Assembly (NCBI GenBank): GCA_964423745.1
Contig: CAYRGG010000025.1
Location: 1 to 55,532 of the forward strand
DNA length: 55,532 bases
Source of the DNA: CAYRGG01 sp964423745
GTDB taxonomy: Bacteria > Pseudomonadota > Gammaproteobacteria > Competibacterales > Competibacteraceae
Direction: 5' to 3'
Below the pieces are notes generated by a model, which saw nothing but the letters and a program-made list of their open reading frames with translations, ran no database searches and had not been told where the DNA came from. Shown here piece after piece: positions 43,532 to 52,921 of the stretch. Made by a program: the position numbers and the translations under genes. How positions within the stretch are numbered: position 1 is the first letter of the stretch; each line of letters starts with the position of its first letter.

Positions 43532-43876
43532 TAAGCGATTTTTGATTTGTCCATATGTTATGCCAAAAAGACCTATTCTTCCCTTCCCTTTACTCTCTCT
43601 GCCATCATTCCCGCCTTCGTATAAAGTTTCGCATGATTATTCAGAATCTTCTGATAGTAGAGAGAGGACTGAATTATCTCACTATGCGAGGTTACCGTGT
43701 GAGTTAATCTATATGCGAATGCGACGACGACACCGCTCAGTTGATGCCCAATGGCTTTCAGTTTGGACAAAAATCTTCGACATCGACACCGAATAGTGGT
43801 CCGCGATAAAAGTTGGTCATCAAATAGTCTTTACTATCACCATTGTAATGCACCTGTAAATACGAGACCAATACCC
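43532..43876. other. Non-coding stretch between the toxin remnant and the AraC gene
   Basis: These 345 bases contain overlapping open frames on both strands, but none has a ribosome site or a recognisable domain. The AraC frame stays open into this region; its start is placed at 43877. I see no repeat or RNA structure here. Confidence 0.4.
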
Positions 43877-44770
43877 ATGAGCTCCACAAGACCGCCGCAA
43901 AGCTTCTATGAATGGGTGATGAACGAGCGCTGTAACCCCTACCTGTTGGAAGCGCGCGCCGCGAAACCTTTGCCAGTGACATTTTTCGCCACCCGCCAGC
44001 ACGAAGCGTTTCCTGATCCCGCGACACCCGATCTTAACCTAACCTTGCTCACCGCCGGTACGGGTGAGAATATCGCCTGTGATTTTGACTGCGGGCGGTT
44101 TTTATTAAAAGCGTGGCCCGGTGAAATGGCTATCGCACCCGCCTATACGGATTGTGACTACCACGGTGGCGGCTCTACCTTCGAGTTACTTATAACAGCC
44201 TTTCCTCATCGCTTAGTCAAAGCCGTGATCGAGCGGGCCACGGAGCGGGATTTTACCGATTTTGCCGAGTTACATGCCCGCTCATTCCGCGATTCACAGA
44301 TCGAACAGTTGCTACGTCAAATGTGGTGTGAGGCGGCCACTGATAATCCCCATGGGCGGCTTTATATGGACGGCGCCATGACCCTGACCTTAGCGCGGCT
44401 GTTGCAGCTGGCTAAGGATCCGCTGCCCGCCATTACGGCGCGCTCGCGTTTAAGACCAGTTCTGCTAAAGCGGCTAAGCGACTATATCGATGCTCACCTC
44501 GACGAGCCCCTAGGGCTTGATGATCTGGCGGAGGTGGCACACATGAGTCGTTTTCACTTTGCCCGGTTGTTTAAACAAACCACCCATGAGACACCCCATC
44601 AGTACGTAACTCGCCGACGCCTTGAGGAAGCTCAGCGGCAACTGCGCGACACTGATGCCAGTATTGTGGACATCGCCCTTGCCGTCGGGTTTAGCAGCGC
44701 TACCCATTTTGCCCATCAGTTCAAACGCCGATTCGGCGTGACGCCCTCGGCGTTTCGTCAGGCACAGTAA
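43877..44770 (+). CDS. AraC-family transcriptional regulator
   Basis: The 297-residue product (ATG 43877, S-S-T-R-P-P-Q) has an N-terminal cupin-like sensing part (LLTAGTGENIACDFDCGRF, WPGEMAIAPA) and two C-terminal helix-turn-helix motifs: LGLDDLAEVAHMSRFHFARLFKQ and ASIVDIALAVGFSSATHFAHQFKRRFG, ending TPSAFRQ. Regulators of this kind normally activate a nearby catabolic unit on binding a small ligand. The next genes, an isochorismatase-like hydrolase, an amidohydrolase and a transporter, are the likely targets. Confidence 0.93.
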   Translation: MSSTRPPQSFYEWVMNERCNPYLLEARAAKPLPVTFFATRQHEAFPDPATPDLNLTLLTAGTGENIACDFDCGRFLLKAWPGEMAIAPAYTDCDYHGGGSTFELLITAFPHRLVKAVIERATERDFTDFAELHARSFRDSQIEQLLRQMWCEAATDNPHGRLYMDGAMTLTLARLLQLAKDPLPAITARSRLRPVLLKRLSDYIDAHLDEPLGLDDLAEVAHMSRFHFARLFKQTTHETPHQYVTRRRLEEAQRQLRDTDASIVDIALAVGFSSATHFAHQFKRRFGVTPSAFRQAQ

Positions 44771-44941
44771 TTCAAATGTCCTTAAACCTTTACAGCCTAC
44801 GCGCTTTCAACCACCTACCGTATTACATGGGCCGGGAAAAACCGCAAGAATAAACACATCACAGCAATTTTATGACTGCCCTCCACGTTATGAGGTGGTG
44901 TAATACCAAGCGTCTTTTCATCGACTGCAAGGTACCCACCC

Positions 44942-45637
44942 ATGACCGTCAAACCAGAACTACTCAACCCGAACAACTGCCAACTTATCTTTATCGATCA
45001 TCAACCGCAGATGGCCTTTGGCGTCGAGTCTATGGACCGCCAGCTCCTAAAAAATAATGTTGTTGCTCTGGCCAAGGCTGCTAAAGTGTTTGATATTCCA
45101 ACCACCATTACCACCGTCGAAACAGAAAGCTTCTCAGGTTATACCTTTCCTGAATTGTTAGCGGTGTTTCCCGAACATACAATTCTTGAACGTACCTCCA
45201 TGAATGCCTGGGACGATCAAAAAGTACGCGATGCCTTGGCAAAAAATAACCGGAAAAAAGTCGTCGTTTCTGGTCTATGGACTGAAGTGTGTAATAACAG
45301 TTTTGCCCATTCGGCCATGCATGATGCCAATTATGAAATCTATATGGTCGCCGACGCCTCCGCTGGCACCAGCGCCGCCGCCCATGAATACGCTATGCAG
45401 CGCATGATCCAAATCGACGTGGTGCCGGTGACCTGGCAGCAGGTGATGTTAGAGTGGCAGCGGGATTGGGCACACCGCGGGACCTATGACGCCGTAATGG
45501 CTATCGTGCGTGAACACTCCGGTGCCTATGGCATGGGCGCTGACTATGCCTACACCATGGTGCATAAAAGTACAGAGCGTGCCCAGCACGGTGCAACCCT
45601 GGCACCTATTGCCGCCGAGCCTTCCCCGGTAGCGTAA
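44942..45637 (+). CDS. Isochorismatase-family (YcaC-like) hydrolase
   Basis: The 231-residue product contains the family nucleophile Cys117 in GLWTEVCNNSFAHSAM and Asp19 in LIFIDHQPQM; the middle segment RTSMNAWDD matches YcaC-type members. Such enzymes cleave C-N or C-O bonds in small substrates, but the natural substrate of YcaC types is not known. It is followed by the amidohydrolase gene 130 bases on. The C-terminus (about 200-231) is longer than usual and Ala-rich. Confidence 0.9.
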   Translation: MTVKPELLNPNNCQLIFIDHQPQMAFGVESMDRQLLKNNVVALAKAAKVFDIPTTITTVETESFSGYTFPELLAVFPEHTILERTSMNAWDDQKVRDALAKNNRKKVVVSGLWTEVCNNSFAHSAMHDANYEIYMVADASAGTSAAAHEYAMQRMIQIDVVPVTWQQVMLEWQRDWAHRGTYDAVMAIVREHSGAYGMGADYAYTMVHKSTERAQHGATLAPIAAEPSPVA

Positions 45638-45768
45638 TCCTTCAATTCACTAAAAACCATTTGCAGTGTAGGCCAGGCGGACCAGGTAGGGTTAGCTTAA
45701 CCTCCGCTAGCGACTATCTATTTGTTCTTTATTGATGATCTGCTACATCCACCTACTGGAGGTATTCT

Positions 45769-47742
45769 ATGAACCCCTATTTGACGAATTTCATAAGCCG
45801 TCCCCGGCGTCGTTTCCTAGGTCAATTAGCAGCCGTGGGCGTTGCCGCCAGCTTGCTGCCAGACTCTTATCTTTTCCGGGCTGCATTGGCAAAATCGGCT
45901 GCTGAAATTATCTTACATAACGGGCGTATTCACACCCTCGACCCGAGTCAGCCAACAGCCACGGCGTTGGCCATCAGTGACGGGATATTCACAGCGGTGG
46001 GCTCAGACAGAGAAGTGATGGATCAGCGCACAGACACGACAAAAGTCATCGATCTCCAGGGTCGCACTGTCATTCCAGGCTTAAACGATTCCCACACCCA
46101 TGTGATTCGCGGTGGTCTCCATTACAACCTGGAGTTGCGTTGGGAAGGCGTGCCTTCCCTGGCTGATGCCCTCACCATGCTCAAAGTGCAAGCCAAGAAC
46201 ACGCCGCCACCGCAATGGGTCCGGGTCGTAGGGGGCTGGTCAGAATTTCAGTTCGCCGAAAAACGTATGCCAACCTTGGCGGAGATCAATGCCGCTGCTC
46301 CCGACACGCCGGTGTTTATCCTGCATTTGTACGGACGCGCCCTCCTCAACCGAGCCGCTTTGCGAGCGCTGGGGATCGATAAAAACACGCCTAACCCGCC
46401 TGGTGGGTTGATCGAACGGGATAAGCAAGGCAATCCAACAGGGCTATTGGTCGCCGATCCCAGTGCGCTGATTTTATACTCCACCCTTGCCAAAGGACCG
46501 GTATTACCTTTTGAAGACCAGATCAATTCCTCGCGTCAGTTTCAGCGGGAACTCAATCGTTTAGGCATCACCTCGGTGATCGACGCCGGTGGCGGCGGGC
46601 AAAATTACCCCGATGACTATGGCGTGATTCAGGCTCTCCACGAACGCGGTGAGATGAGCGTGCGTATTGCCTATAACCTATTTGCTCAAAATGCCGGTGA
46701 AGAATTGCAGGATTATCAACGTTGGGTGGACATGGCCAAACCCGGTGAAGGGGATGAGTGGCTCAGGTTAAATGGCGCCGGGGAAAATCTCACCTGGTCA
46801 GCCGCCGATTTTGAGAATTTTCTGGAACCACGGCCCGACCTCAAAGAAACCATGGGTCTTGAACTCGAGAAGATCACTCGGCTATTGGTGGAAAAGCGTT
46901 GGCCATTTCGTCTTCATGCCACTTATGACGAGTCCATCAGCCAATTCCTCGATACCTTCGAGCGCGTCAACCGGGATGTGCCCTTCGATGGTTTGCGGTT
47001 TATCATCGACCACGCCGAAACCGTGACCCCCGCTAACCTAGAGCGTATCAAAGCCCTCGGCGGTGGCATCGCCATCCAACACCGCATGGCGTTTCAGGGA
47101 GAATATTTTGTCGATCGCTACGGCGACCAGGCAGCCCAACACACTCCACCGATTCAGCGTATGTTAGCCATGGGGCTACCTGTCGGGGCAGGCACCGACG
47201 CCACCCGGGTGGCAAGCTATAATCCCTGGGTATCGTTGTACTGGCTGAACACCGGTAAAACCGTCGGGGGCTTGAGTCTTTACGCTGAAGCGAACCGGCT
47301 CGACCGCGAGACAGCCCTAAAACTCTGGACCCAAGGCAGTGCTTGGTTTTCCGGCGAGGGGGACGTCAAAGGCACGATTGCTCCTGGTCAATATGCGGAC
47401 CTGGCTGCCCTGCCGCGAGATTACTTTAGTGTTCCCGAAGACGACATTAAAAATCTGTATTCCATTTTGACCCTGGTCGGCGGGCGCATAGTGCACGCCG
47501 ACGAGGTATTTCGAGATCACACCCCACCGCCGCTGCCGATCAGCCCCGATTGGTCACCCGTGGCTCGTTTCGGCGGCGCTCACCACATGGCGCAGCATGT
47601 CCACGGAACCCCGCCAGTGGTCGCCACGGCTAGCCCCTGCTGTGGCATACACGGTCACACAAGCGACAGTTGGTTGAGCGCCCACCGGCACGCCTCGGGG
47701 GGTTTTTGGGGTCCATTGGGTTGTGGTTGCTTTGCCTTTTGA
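45769..47742 (+). CDS. Tat-exported YtcJ-type amidohydrolase
   Basis: The 657-residue product starts at ATG 45769, seven bases after GGAGG. The leader contains SRPRRRFLGQLAAVGVAASL, a twin-arginine signal, so the folded metalloenzyme is sent out by Tat (encoded at 6.4-8.0 kb). The amidohydrolase_3 domain has the metal site NDSHTHV (near residue 105), later FRLHATYDE, FIIDHAET and GAGTDATRV. The last 60 residues are rich in His and Cys (HHMAQHVHG, PCCGIHGH, GCGCFAF) and go beyond the catalytic barrel. Its substrate is unknown; gene context suggests it feeds the transporter and porin that follow. Confidence 0.9.
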   Translation: MNPYLTNFISRPRRRFLGQLAAVGVAASLLPDSYLFRAALAKSAAEIILHNGRIHTLDPSQPTATALAISDGIFTAVGSDREVMDQRTDTTKVIDLQGRTVIPGLNDSHTHVIRGGLHYNLELRWEGVPSLADALTMLKVQAKNTPPPQWVRVVGGWSEFQFAEKRMPTLAEINAAAPDTPVFILHLYGRALLNRAALRALGIDKNTPNPPGGLIERDKQGNPTGLLVADPSALILYSTLAKGPVLPFEDQINSSRQFQRELNRLGITSVIDAGGGGQNYPDDYGVIQALHERGEMSVRIAYNLFAQNAGEELQDYQRWVDMAKPGEGDEWLRLNGAGENLTWSAADFENFLEPRPDLKETMGLELEKITRLLVEKRWPFRLHATYDESISQFLDTFERVNRDVPFDGLRFIIDHAETVTPANLERIKALGGGIAIQHRMAFQGEYFVDRYGDQAAQHTPPIQRMLAMGLPVGAGTDATRVASYNPWVSLYWLNTGKTVGGLSLYAEANRLDRETALKLWTQGSAWFSGEGDVKGTIAPGQYADLAALPRDYFSVPEDDIKNLYSILTLVGGRIVHADEVFRDHTPPPLPISPDWSPVARFGGAHHMAQHVHGTPPVVATASPCCGIHGHTSDSWLSAHRHASGGFWGPLGCGCFAF

Positions 47743-47751
47743 GTGATTATC

Positions 47752-49392
47752 ATGGCCACAGCGACCAAAAATACAACTTCCGTAGCGATCCCCACTGCCA
47801 GTGCCTGGAATCCGTTACAACACCCGGCATTCCTGGTGCTCTGGACGGCGACTGTCGTATCCAACATCGGCACCTGGATGCACGACGTCGCCGCCGGCTG
47901 GCTCATGACCAGCCTTGCCCCTTCACCCCTTATGGTGGCCCTGGTACAGGTGGCCACTACCTTACCCGTGTTCATCTTTGCCATCCCCGCGGGAGCGCTG
48001 GCTGATATTGTAGATCGGCGCCGCTTGCTCATCAGCGTCATGAGCGCCCTGGCGGTACTCGCTGCCCTGCTGGGCGGCTTGGCGCAGATGGGTGTAGTCA
48101 CACCATGGGTATTGCTGACATTTACCTTTCTCGCCGGTATTGGCACCGCCTTGGTGGCTCCGGCCTGGCAGGCCATCGTACCGCAACTGGTACCCAACAG
48201 GGACTTACAGGCAGCCATTGCGTTGAATTCCGTTGGGATCAATCTTAGCCGAGCTGTCGGCCCTGCGGTGGGTGGCCTGCTGATTGCCAGCGTTACCATG
48301 AGCGCACCGTTTTTTCTCAATGCACTCAGCTTTCTAGGGGTCATCGCGGCGCTCTGGTGGTGGCGCCCACCAGCACGTCACCCCGGCCACAGCTTGCCCG
48401 CCGAGCGGCTGTTGGGGGCGATCCGTAGTGGGCTTCGCTATGCTCGCCAGAGTAAACCGCTACAAGCAACGCTGATCCGTGCGCTAGCCTTTTTTTTGTT
48501 TGCCAGCGCCTACTGGGCGTTACTACCGCTCATCGCACGGCAACTTCTCCAAGGAGGCCCGACCCTTTATGGTCTTTTGCTCGCTTGTGTCGGCGCTGGT
48601 GCCGTCAGCGGCGCTTTTTTTCTGCCCACGCTGAAAACCAAGCTAGGGCCCGATAAGCTGGTCGCCCTGGCTACCCTAGGCACTGCCCTGACGTTGACGG
48701 TATTTTCGCTGGTGGCGGTTCCTGCCATTGCCGCGCTGGTGTGCGGACTGGCGGGCGCGTCATGGATTGCGGTGTTATCGAGCCTCAATGCCTCTGCACA
48801 AACGGCGCTGCCGGAATGGGTGCGGGCACGCGGCTTATCCATCTTTATTATGGTGTTCTTTGGCACCATGACCGGTGGCAGTTTTGTATGGGGCCAAATG
48901 GCAAACTGGATCGGTATACCGCCCACCCTGCTCATTGCCGCCGGCGCTGGCGTGATTGCCATCACCTTAACCTGGCCATGGAAGCTCATGCAGGGTACTG
49001 AGATGAACCTCATGCCCTCGATGCATTGGCCGGAACCCCTGGTGGCCATGGAAACGGTTCCAGATCGTGGCCCCGTCATGATTACCGTTGAGTATCACAT
49101 CGATCCCGCGGCGCGCACCGCCTTTTTAGACGCATTAGGCAAACTCGGTCAGAGTCGCCGCCGCGATGGTGCTTATACCTGGGATGTCTTCGAGGACATG
49201 GCGCAACCTGAACGCTTTATCGAGACCTTTCGCCTCGAATCCTGGGCCGAGCATTTGCGCCAGCATGAACGGGTTACTCACACCGATAAGGCCATGCAAG
49301 AGGCGGTACACCGCTTTCAGCGTAACGGGACAGCGCCCCGGGTTACCCACTATCTGGCGCCCATGCCCAACAGTGCAGCAACGACGCAGTAA
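47752..49392 (+). CDS. MFS exporter with C-terminal ABM-like domain
   Basis: From ATG 47752 the product has 546 residues (a GTG at 47743 would add three). Twelve membrane segments fill about residues 25-415, starting PLQHPAFLVLWTATVVSNIGTWMHDVAAGWLM, the MFS_3 (EntS-like) pattern, with the DIVDRRRLL loop. The last 120 residues (MITVEYHIDPAARTAFLDALGKL, AYTWDVFEDM, RFIETFRLESW) form an antibiotic-biosynthesis-monooxygenase-like domain, common in this subfamily. It probably exports or imports a small molecule handled by the cluster. Confidence 0.9.
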   Translation: MATATKNTTSVAIPTASAWNPLQHPAFLVLWTATVVSNIGTWMHDVAAGWLMTSLAPSPLMVALVQVATTLPVFIFAIPAGALADIVDRRRLLISVMSALAVLAALLGGLAQMGVVTPWVLLTFTFLAGIGTALVAPAWQAIVPQLVPNRDLQAAIALNSVGINLSRAVGPAVGGLLIASVTMSAPFFLNALSFLGVIAALWWWRPPARHPGHSLPAERLLGAIRSGLRYARQSKPLQATLIRALAFFLFASAYWALLPLIARQLLQGGPTLYGLLLACVGAGAVSGAFFLPTLKTKLGPDKLVALATLGTALTLTVFSLVAVPAIAALVCGLAGASWIAVLSSLNASAQTALPEWVRARGLSIFIMVFFGTMTGGSFVWGQMANWIGIPPTLLIAAGAGVIAITLTWPWKLMQGTEMNLMPSMHWPEPLVAMETVPDRGPVMITVEYHIDPAARTAFLDALGKLGQSRRRDGAYTWDVFEDMAQPERFIETFRLESWAEHLRQHERVTHTDKAMQEAVHRFQRNGTAPRVTHYLAPMPNSAATTQ

Positions 49393-49397
49393 CAGCC

Positions 49398-50807
49398 ATG
49401 ACATTTTCCCTGTCCCCTGTTTGGCTAACGCTACCGTTGCTTGCACTGCTATCGGCCACAACCCGGGCAAACCATGTTGCCCATGAAACCATGCCAGCAT
49501 TTGAGCCGCTTCGCTATGAAGAGGCGTATGGATTTTTGCGTGACCATCCGCGCCTACTCACGGGGATTGACCGGGTAAAATACTTGCCGCTAGGACAGGC
49601 TGACACCTATCTCTCCCTCGGCGGGCAGTTGCGCGGACGTTATCAATATACCGGTAATCCCAACTGGGGGGACGATCCAGAAGATGAGGATGGGGTATTC
49701 TTGCAGCGTTATCTGCTCCATGGGAGTCTGCATCTAGGCAATCATGTGCGCTTCTATACGGAGCTGGTCAGCGCCTTTGACAGTGACACCGTTGGCGGCT
49801 CCAGCCCGATTGAGCAAGATGACCTGGATATCAATCAAGGATTTCTCGATGTACGGTTGAAGCTGGACGATGACACTGCCTTCACGGTGCGCTCGGGCCG
49901 CCAGGAGTGGCGTTTCGGTTCTCAGCGCCTGATCAGCCAGCGGGATGGCACCGGCAAGCCGCGTCGCTTTAACGGCCTGCGGATGATGCTGGAGACCTCC
50001 CGTTGGCAAATCAATGGCCTGGCTGCTTATCTCGCCGATAATGGACTCGGGGTATTTGATGACGATGCCGTGCGCTCCCAATCTTTATGGGGTCTGTACG
50101 CCGTGGGTTCACCCCTATGGCTACCGGCTGGAACCCTAGATCTGTACTATTTGGGTTATGAAAATGACGCTGCCGCCTTTGATCAAGGGCTCGATGACGA
50201 GAGGCGGCATACCCTAGGGGTCAGACTGGCAGGCGAATACAATGCCTGGGATTGGAACTGGGAGCTGATCGGCCAGTTTGGTGAGTTCGGTACTGCCGAC
50301 ATCCGGGCCTGGAGTTTAGCAACGGATACAGGCTATACATGGACTGGCGTCTCCTGGCAACCGCGCTTGGGTCTGAGCGCCAATATCGCCAGCGGCGACG
50401 ACAATCCCGATGACAACGACCTAGAGACCTTTAATCCCCTTTACCCGCGTGGCACCTACTTCTCTGAAGCAGGCGTGCTGGGGCCACGCAACTTTTTCAA
50501 TGCACACCTGTTTTTGGATATCACACCGACGCCTCGCTGGTGGATACAGGCTGCCGTCAATGGGTTCTGGCGCTACAGCCGTGATGACGGCGTCTATGCA
50601 CCCAACGGCCAACTGCTGCGCTCGGGAGCAGACAGCGATGCCCGGTTTGTCGGCACGGGTCTTTCCCTGGTGAACGCATGGCAAATCAACCGTTACCTGA
50701 GTGTAGAGGCACTCTATACCCATATCATTCCCGGCGAGTTTATTGAAGAGACGGGGTCTGATCGGCCCATCAACTTCGTGGAATTAACGGTTAGTTTTAG
50801 ATTTTGA
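49398..50807 (+). CDS. Alginate-export-type outer membrane porin
   Basis: The 469-residue product has a signal peptide (VWLTLPLLALLSATTRA) and a series of amphipathic strands ending in FVELTVSFRF, the terminal Phe required for beta-barrel insertion. The pattern YLSLGGQLRGRYQY, ...TVRSGRQEWRFGSQRLISQRDG and PRRFNGLRMML matches the Alginate_exp family (AlgE-like). It starts 5 bases after the MFS stop, so the two are probably made together and could pass a substrate through the inner and outer membranes. Confidence 0.88.
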   Translation: MTFSLSPVWLTLPLLALLSATTRANHVAHETMPAFEPLRYEEAYGFLRDHPRLLTGIDRVKYLPLGQADTYLSLGGQLRGRYQYTGNPNWGDDPEDEDGVFLQRYLLHGSLHLGNHVRFYTELVSAFDSDTVGGSSPIEQDDLDINQGFLDVRLKLDDDTAFTVRSGRQEWRFGSQRLISQRDGTGKPRRFNGLRMMLETSRWQINGLAAYLADNGLGVFDDDAVRSQSLWGLYAVGSPLWLPAGTLDLYYLGYENDAAAFDQGLDDERRHTLGVRLAGEYNAWDWNWELIGQFGEFGTADIRAWSLATDTGYTWTGVSWQPRLGLSANIASGDDNPDDNDLETFNPLYPRGTYFSEAGVLGPRNFFNAHLFLDITPTPRWWIQAAVNGFWRYSRDDGVYAPNGQLLRSGADSDARFVGTGLSLVNAWQINRYLSVEALYTHIIPGEFIEETGSDRPINFVELTVSFRF

Positions 50808-51114
50808 GGGTTCCGCACCGGCAACCCATTGCCTGCTCCCAATCTGCATAGGTTAGACGTTAAAAACTTCCCCGCCATACTCTCAAGCCACCCACCCTAG
50901 GGCGTCTTATACCAATCCAAATAAAAATGGCTCTACTTTATTACACCATGACTTACGAAAAAAAGGACTGTCGTTGCTCGTGCAAGAAGTGTCGACGGCC
51001 TGGATGGCCGTCGTCAAGCCCACAGGGACGTGTTTACGGCGCCTTCTGGAACGAGCAACGATAGTCCTGACTCATATGAAAATGACTGTAGAACCTTAAT
51101 TTTAAGGATTGGTA
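50808..51114. other. Gap between convergent porin and AraC genes
   Basis: About 100 bases of ordinary sequence follow the porin stop and include GGGTT/AACCC as a weak hairpin without a T run. The rest is filled by the palindromic element 50910-51114, which ends directly at the stop codon of the minus-strand AraC gene. Confidence 0.5.
50910..51114. repeat. 205-bp nested palindromic element
   Basis: Terminal repeats TACCAATCC (50910-50918) and GGATTGGTA (51106-51114) enclose a 17-base inverted repeat with one mismatch (50965-50981 with 51051-51067) and a central perfect 7-bp hairpin (GACGGCC/GGCCGTC, 50994-51012). Its minus strand reads GTAAACACGTCCCTGTGGGCT next to the hairpin, close to the core of the element at 39511-39604. 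No transposase frame is present, so it is a non-autonomous element. Confidence 0.75.
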
Positions 51115-51780
51115 CTATTCAGGCAACTTAGCCTTGAGTGGCTGTTGGTAATGGAAGCGTCGAAATGCTGTTGGGGTCATCCCCACCACACGGCGAAACA
51201 CCCTGGCCAAATGCTGGGACGAATTGAAGCCACAGGCATAGGCAATATCGGTGACATTGTCAGGAGTCTCTTTCAATAGGGCCTTGGCTTGCTGGATACG
51301 CAGTTGCATCCGGTAACGGTGCGGCGGTAAGCCGGTAGTGTTTTTAAAAGCCCGGGCAAAATGAAAGGGTGACAAGTGCACCACCGCGGCAAGGGTGCGC
51401 AGCGTCACCGCCTGGCTAAGGGTCTCCTGCAGATAGGTGTGTACCCGCCGCAGTTGGGAACCCGTGAGTCTTTCGCTCCCCCATTGGGACGCTGGCGGTA
51501 CCGTCAGCCTGCGCTGCTGGGGCAGGTGTAGCAGGGACGGCAGCCCAGGTTTTGGGTGTGCCATTGGGTTTTTATCCTCAACCCCTTTCCTAAAATCCAG
51601 CACCGCTGAGTTTGATTGGGCCTTCATCGATGGCAAGCTCGTCTGTTGGGTTCTTTCCGGGATATATCTCAAGGTCACCATCACGTCATGGTTAACGTGT
51701 TGTGTCTTGGTGGTAATCGCTTCCAGCAGAGCTTCAACGCCGCCATCCTGGCGGTCGTAAAAGATGACAACTCTTATCAT
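51115..51780 (-). CDS. AraC-family regulator with a short N-terminus
   Basis: The 221-residue product ends with a clear AraC DNA-binding domain (about 110-210): LSQAVTLRTLAAVVHLSPFHFARAFKNTTG and DNVTDIAYACGFNSSQHLARVFRRVVG, then TPTAFRRFH. The first 95 residues have no sensing domain I recognise and may be only partly coding; later starts such as the Met in MAHPKPGLP are possible. It faces the porin gene and lies beyond the palindromic element. It may be a second regulator of the metabolic cluster or a remnant of a larger one. Confidence 0.8.
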   Translation of the reverse strand: MIRVVIFYDRQDGGVEALLEAITTKTQHVNHDVMVTLRYIPERTQQTSLPSMKAQSNSAVLDFRKGVEDKNPMAHPKPGLPSLLHLPQQRRLTVPPASQWGSERLTGSQLRRVHTYLQETLSQAVTLRTLAAVVHLSPFHFARAFKNTTGLPPHRYRMQLRIQQAKALLKETPDNVTDIAYACGFNSSQHLARVFRRVVGMTPTAFRRFHYQQPLKAKLPE

Positions 51781-52018
51781 AATGTGAGTTCTAGATAACT
51801 ATCCTATGATAGGCGGGGTCTCCAGGTGGAGGAGGTGTAGAAAAACGATGGCCATAATCTACGTGAGGGCCGGATGAATCGCACCCGTCCCCAGAACAGA
51901 CTTGTCCCAAACCACAGTACAGGGCATCGCCCACCTGGGGGCGGGGGCAGTTTCGTCTCAGCTCTGTTATAAAGGGCGTAGCAATGTCGCGTCTTGAAAT
52001 GGAGCACCGTCGATTTTT

Positions 52019-52921
52019 ATGTTAACGAGGTTTGCTATGGCATCTGAGTCGATTAGCTTCCAGGTTCAATTGCTGCAAGCGCGGGTGGCCGAGCTAGAGG
52101 CGGAGAATCAGCGTCTACGCCAAGTTAAATCTGAACACCAACCAGCGTCACTGCTATCAACCGTGGCGCGGGTGGCGAACTTGCTGCTGCGATCGTCCGA
52201 CTACATCGCCGTGTTGCCTAAGGTGGTGCGGCTGCTAGGGGAAGCGGTGGGGAGCGATCGCTGTTCCATTATTCAAGAACTTGACAATACCGATGTCATC
52301 CATTTGCTGACAGAGTGGTGTCGCCCCGGAGTTGCTCTCACGTCAGAGACAACGCCAGAGATGAACGGGCTAATGGTTTGGAGTAATTTTGCTTCGTTTC
52401 ATGAGCAATTTGCACGAGGAGAAGTCGCCAACTTCATCGTTTCTGATATTGAAGAACCTGCTCGTAGCATTTTGGCTGCGCAGGGCTGCACCTCCCTACT
52501 GGTTGTGCCCATTATGGTGCGAGGCCGGTGTTGGGGACAAATCGGCTTCGATAACTGCGGCGAAACGCGCCTCTACGACGAAGCCAAAATCGCCATCCTT
52601 AAGGTCGCTGCCGACAGTATCGCCGCTGCCCTTGAGCGTGACCTAAACCAGCGAGAGCAAGCCGCCCAAGACCGCGCTGCTCAGACTGCCGAGAGCAACC
52701 GCATCCTTTCTTTGCGGGAGCGCTGGCTCGACGTAACCGCCATCGCTGCCAATGAACTGCTCTCTACTACCGATTTGGATAGCGCCGTCAATATGGCTTT
52801 ACGCATTTTAGGAGAAGGGGTTGACGTTGATCGCGTGATGGTTTTTCAAATTATTGCCGACCCCACCGGCCAGACTGAAGGAAGTGGGCGCATTCTGTAC
52901 GGCGGTATTGCACAGTTGTAA
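52019..52921 (+). CDS. GAF-domain protein, C-terminally truncated
   Basis: The frame is open from 52019; ATG 52037 (A-S-E-S-I-S) follows GAGGTTTGCT and is the likely start, giving 294 residues. A coiled coil (about 8-30, LLQARVAELEAENQRLRQ) leads into a GAF domain (about 45-195, SDRCSIIQE..., FIVSDIEEPARSILAAQGCTSLLVVPI, GQIGFDNC). A second GAF-like domain starts near 240 (LDSAVNMALRILGEGVDVDRVMVFQI) but breaks off. The last five residues GIAQL and the following bases resemble the end of the LuxR-type remnant at 54.1 kb, so an internal deletion probably removed the second GAF and an output domain. Confidence 0.75.
   Translation: MLTRFAMASESISFQVQLLQARVAELEAENQRLRQVKSEHQPASLLSTVARVANLLLRSSDYIAVLPKVVRLLGEAVGSDRCSIIQELDNTDVIHLLTEWCRPGVALTSETTPEMNGLMVWSNFASFHEQFARGEVANFIVSDIEEPARSILAAQGCTSLLVVPIMVRGRCWGQIGFDNCGETRLYDEAKIAILKVAADSIAAALERDLNQREQAAQDRAAQTAESNRILSLRERWLDVTAIAANELLSTTDLDSAVNMALRILGEGVDVDRVMVFQIIADPTGQTEGSGRILYGGIAQL

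Noticed and set aside
43392..43796. 134-codon plus-strand frame
   Set aside because: It reads the toxin remnant and following non-coding DNA in the wrong frame and has no domain.
45690..45702. GGTTA-GCT-TAACC palindrome before the amidohydrolase gene
   Set aside because: Five-base arms only; too short to claim as an operator without a binding protein.
47655..48344. 229-codon minus-strand frame opposite the MFS gene
   Set aside because: Antisense shadow of a GC-rich gene; composition is not protein-like and no start signal exists.
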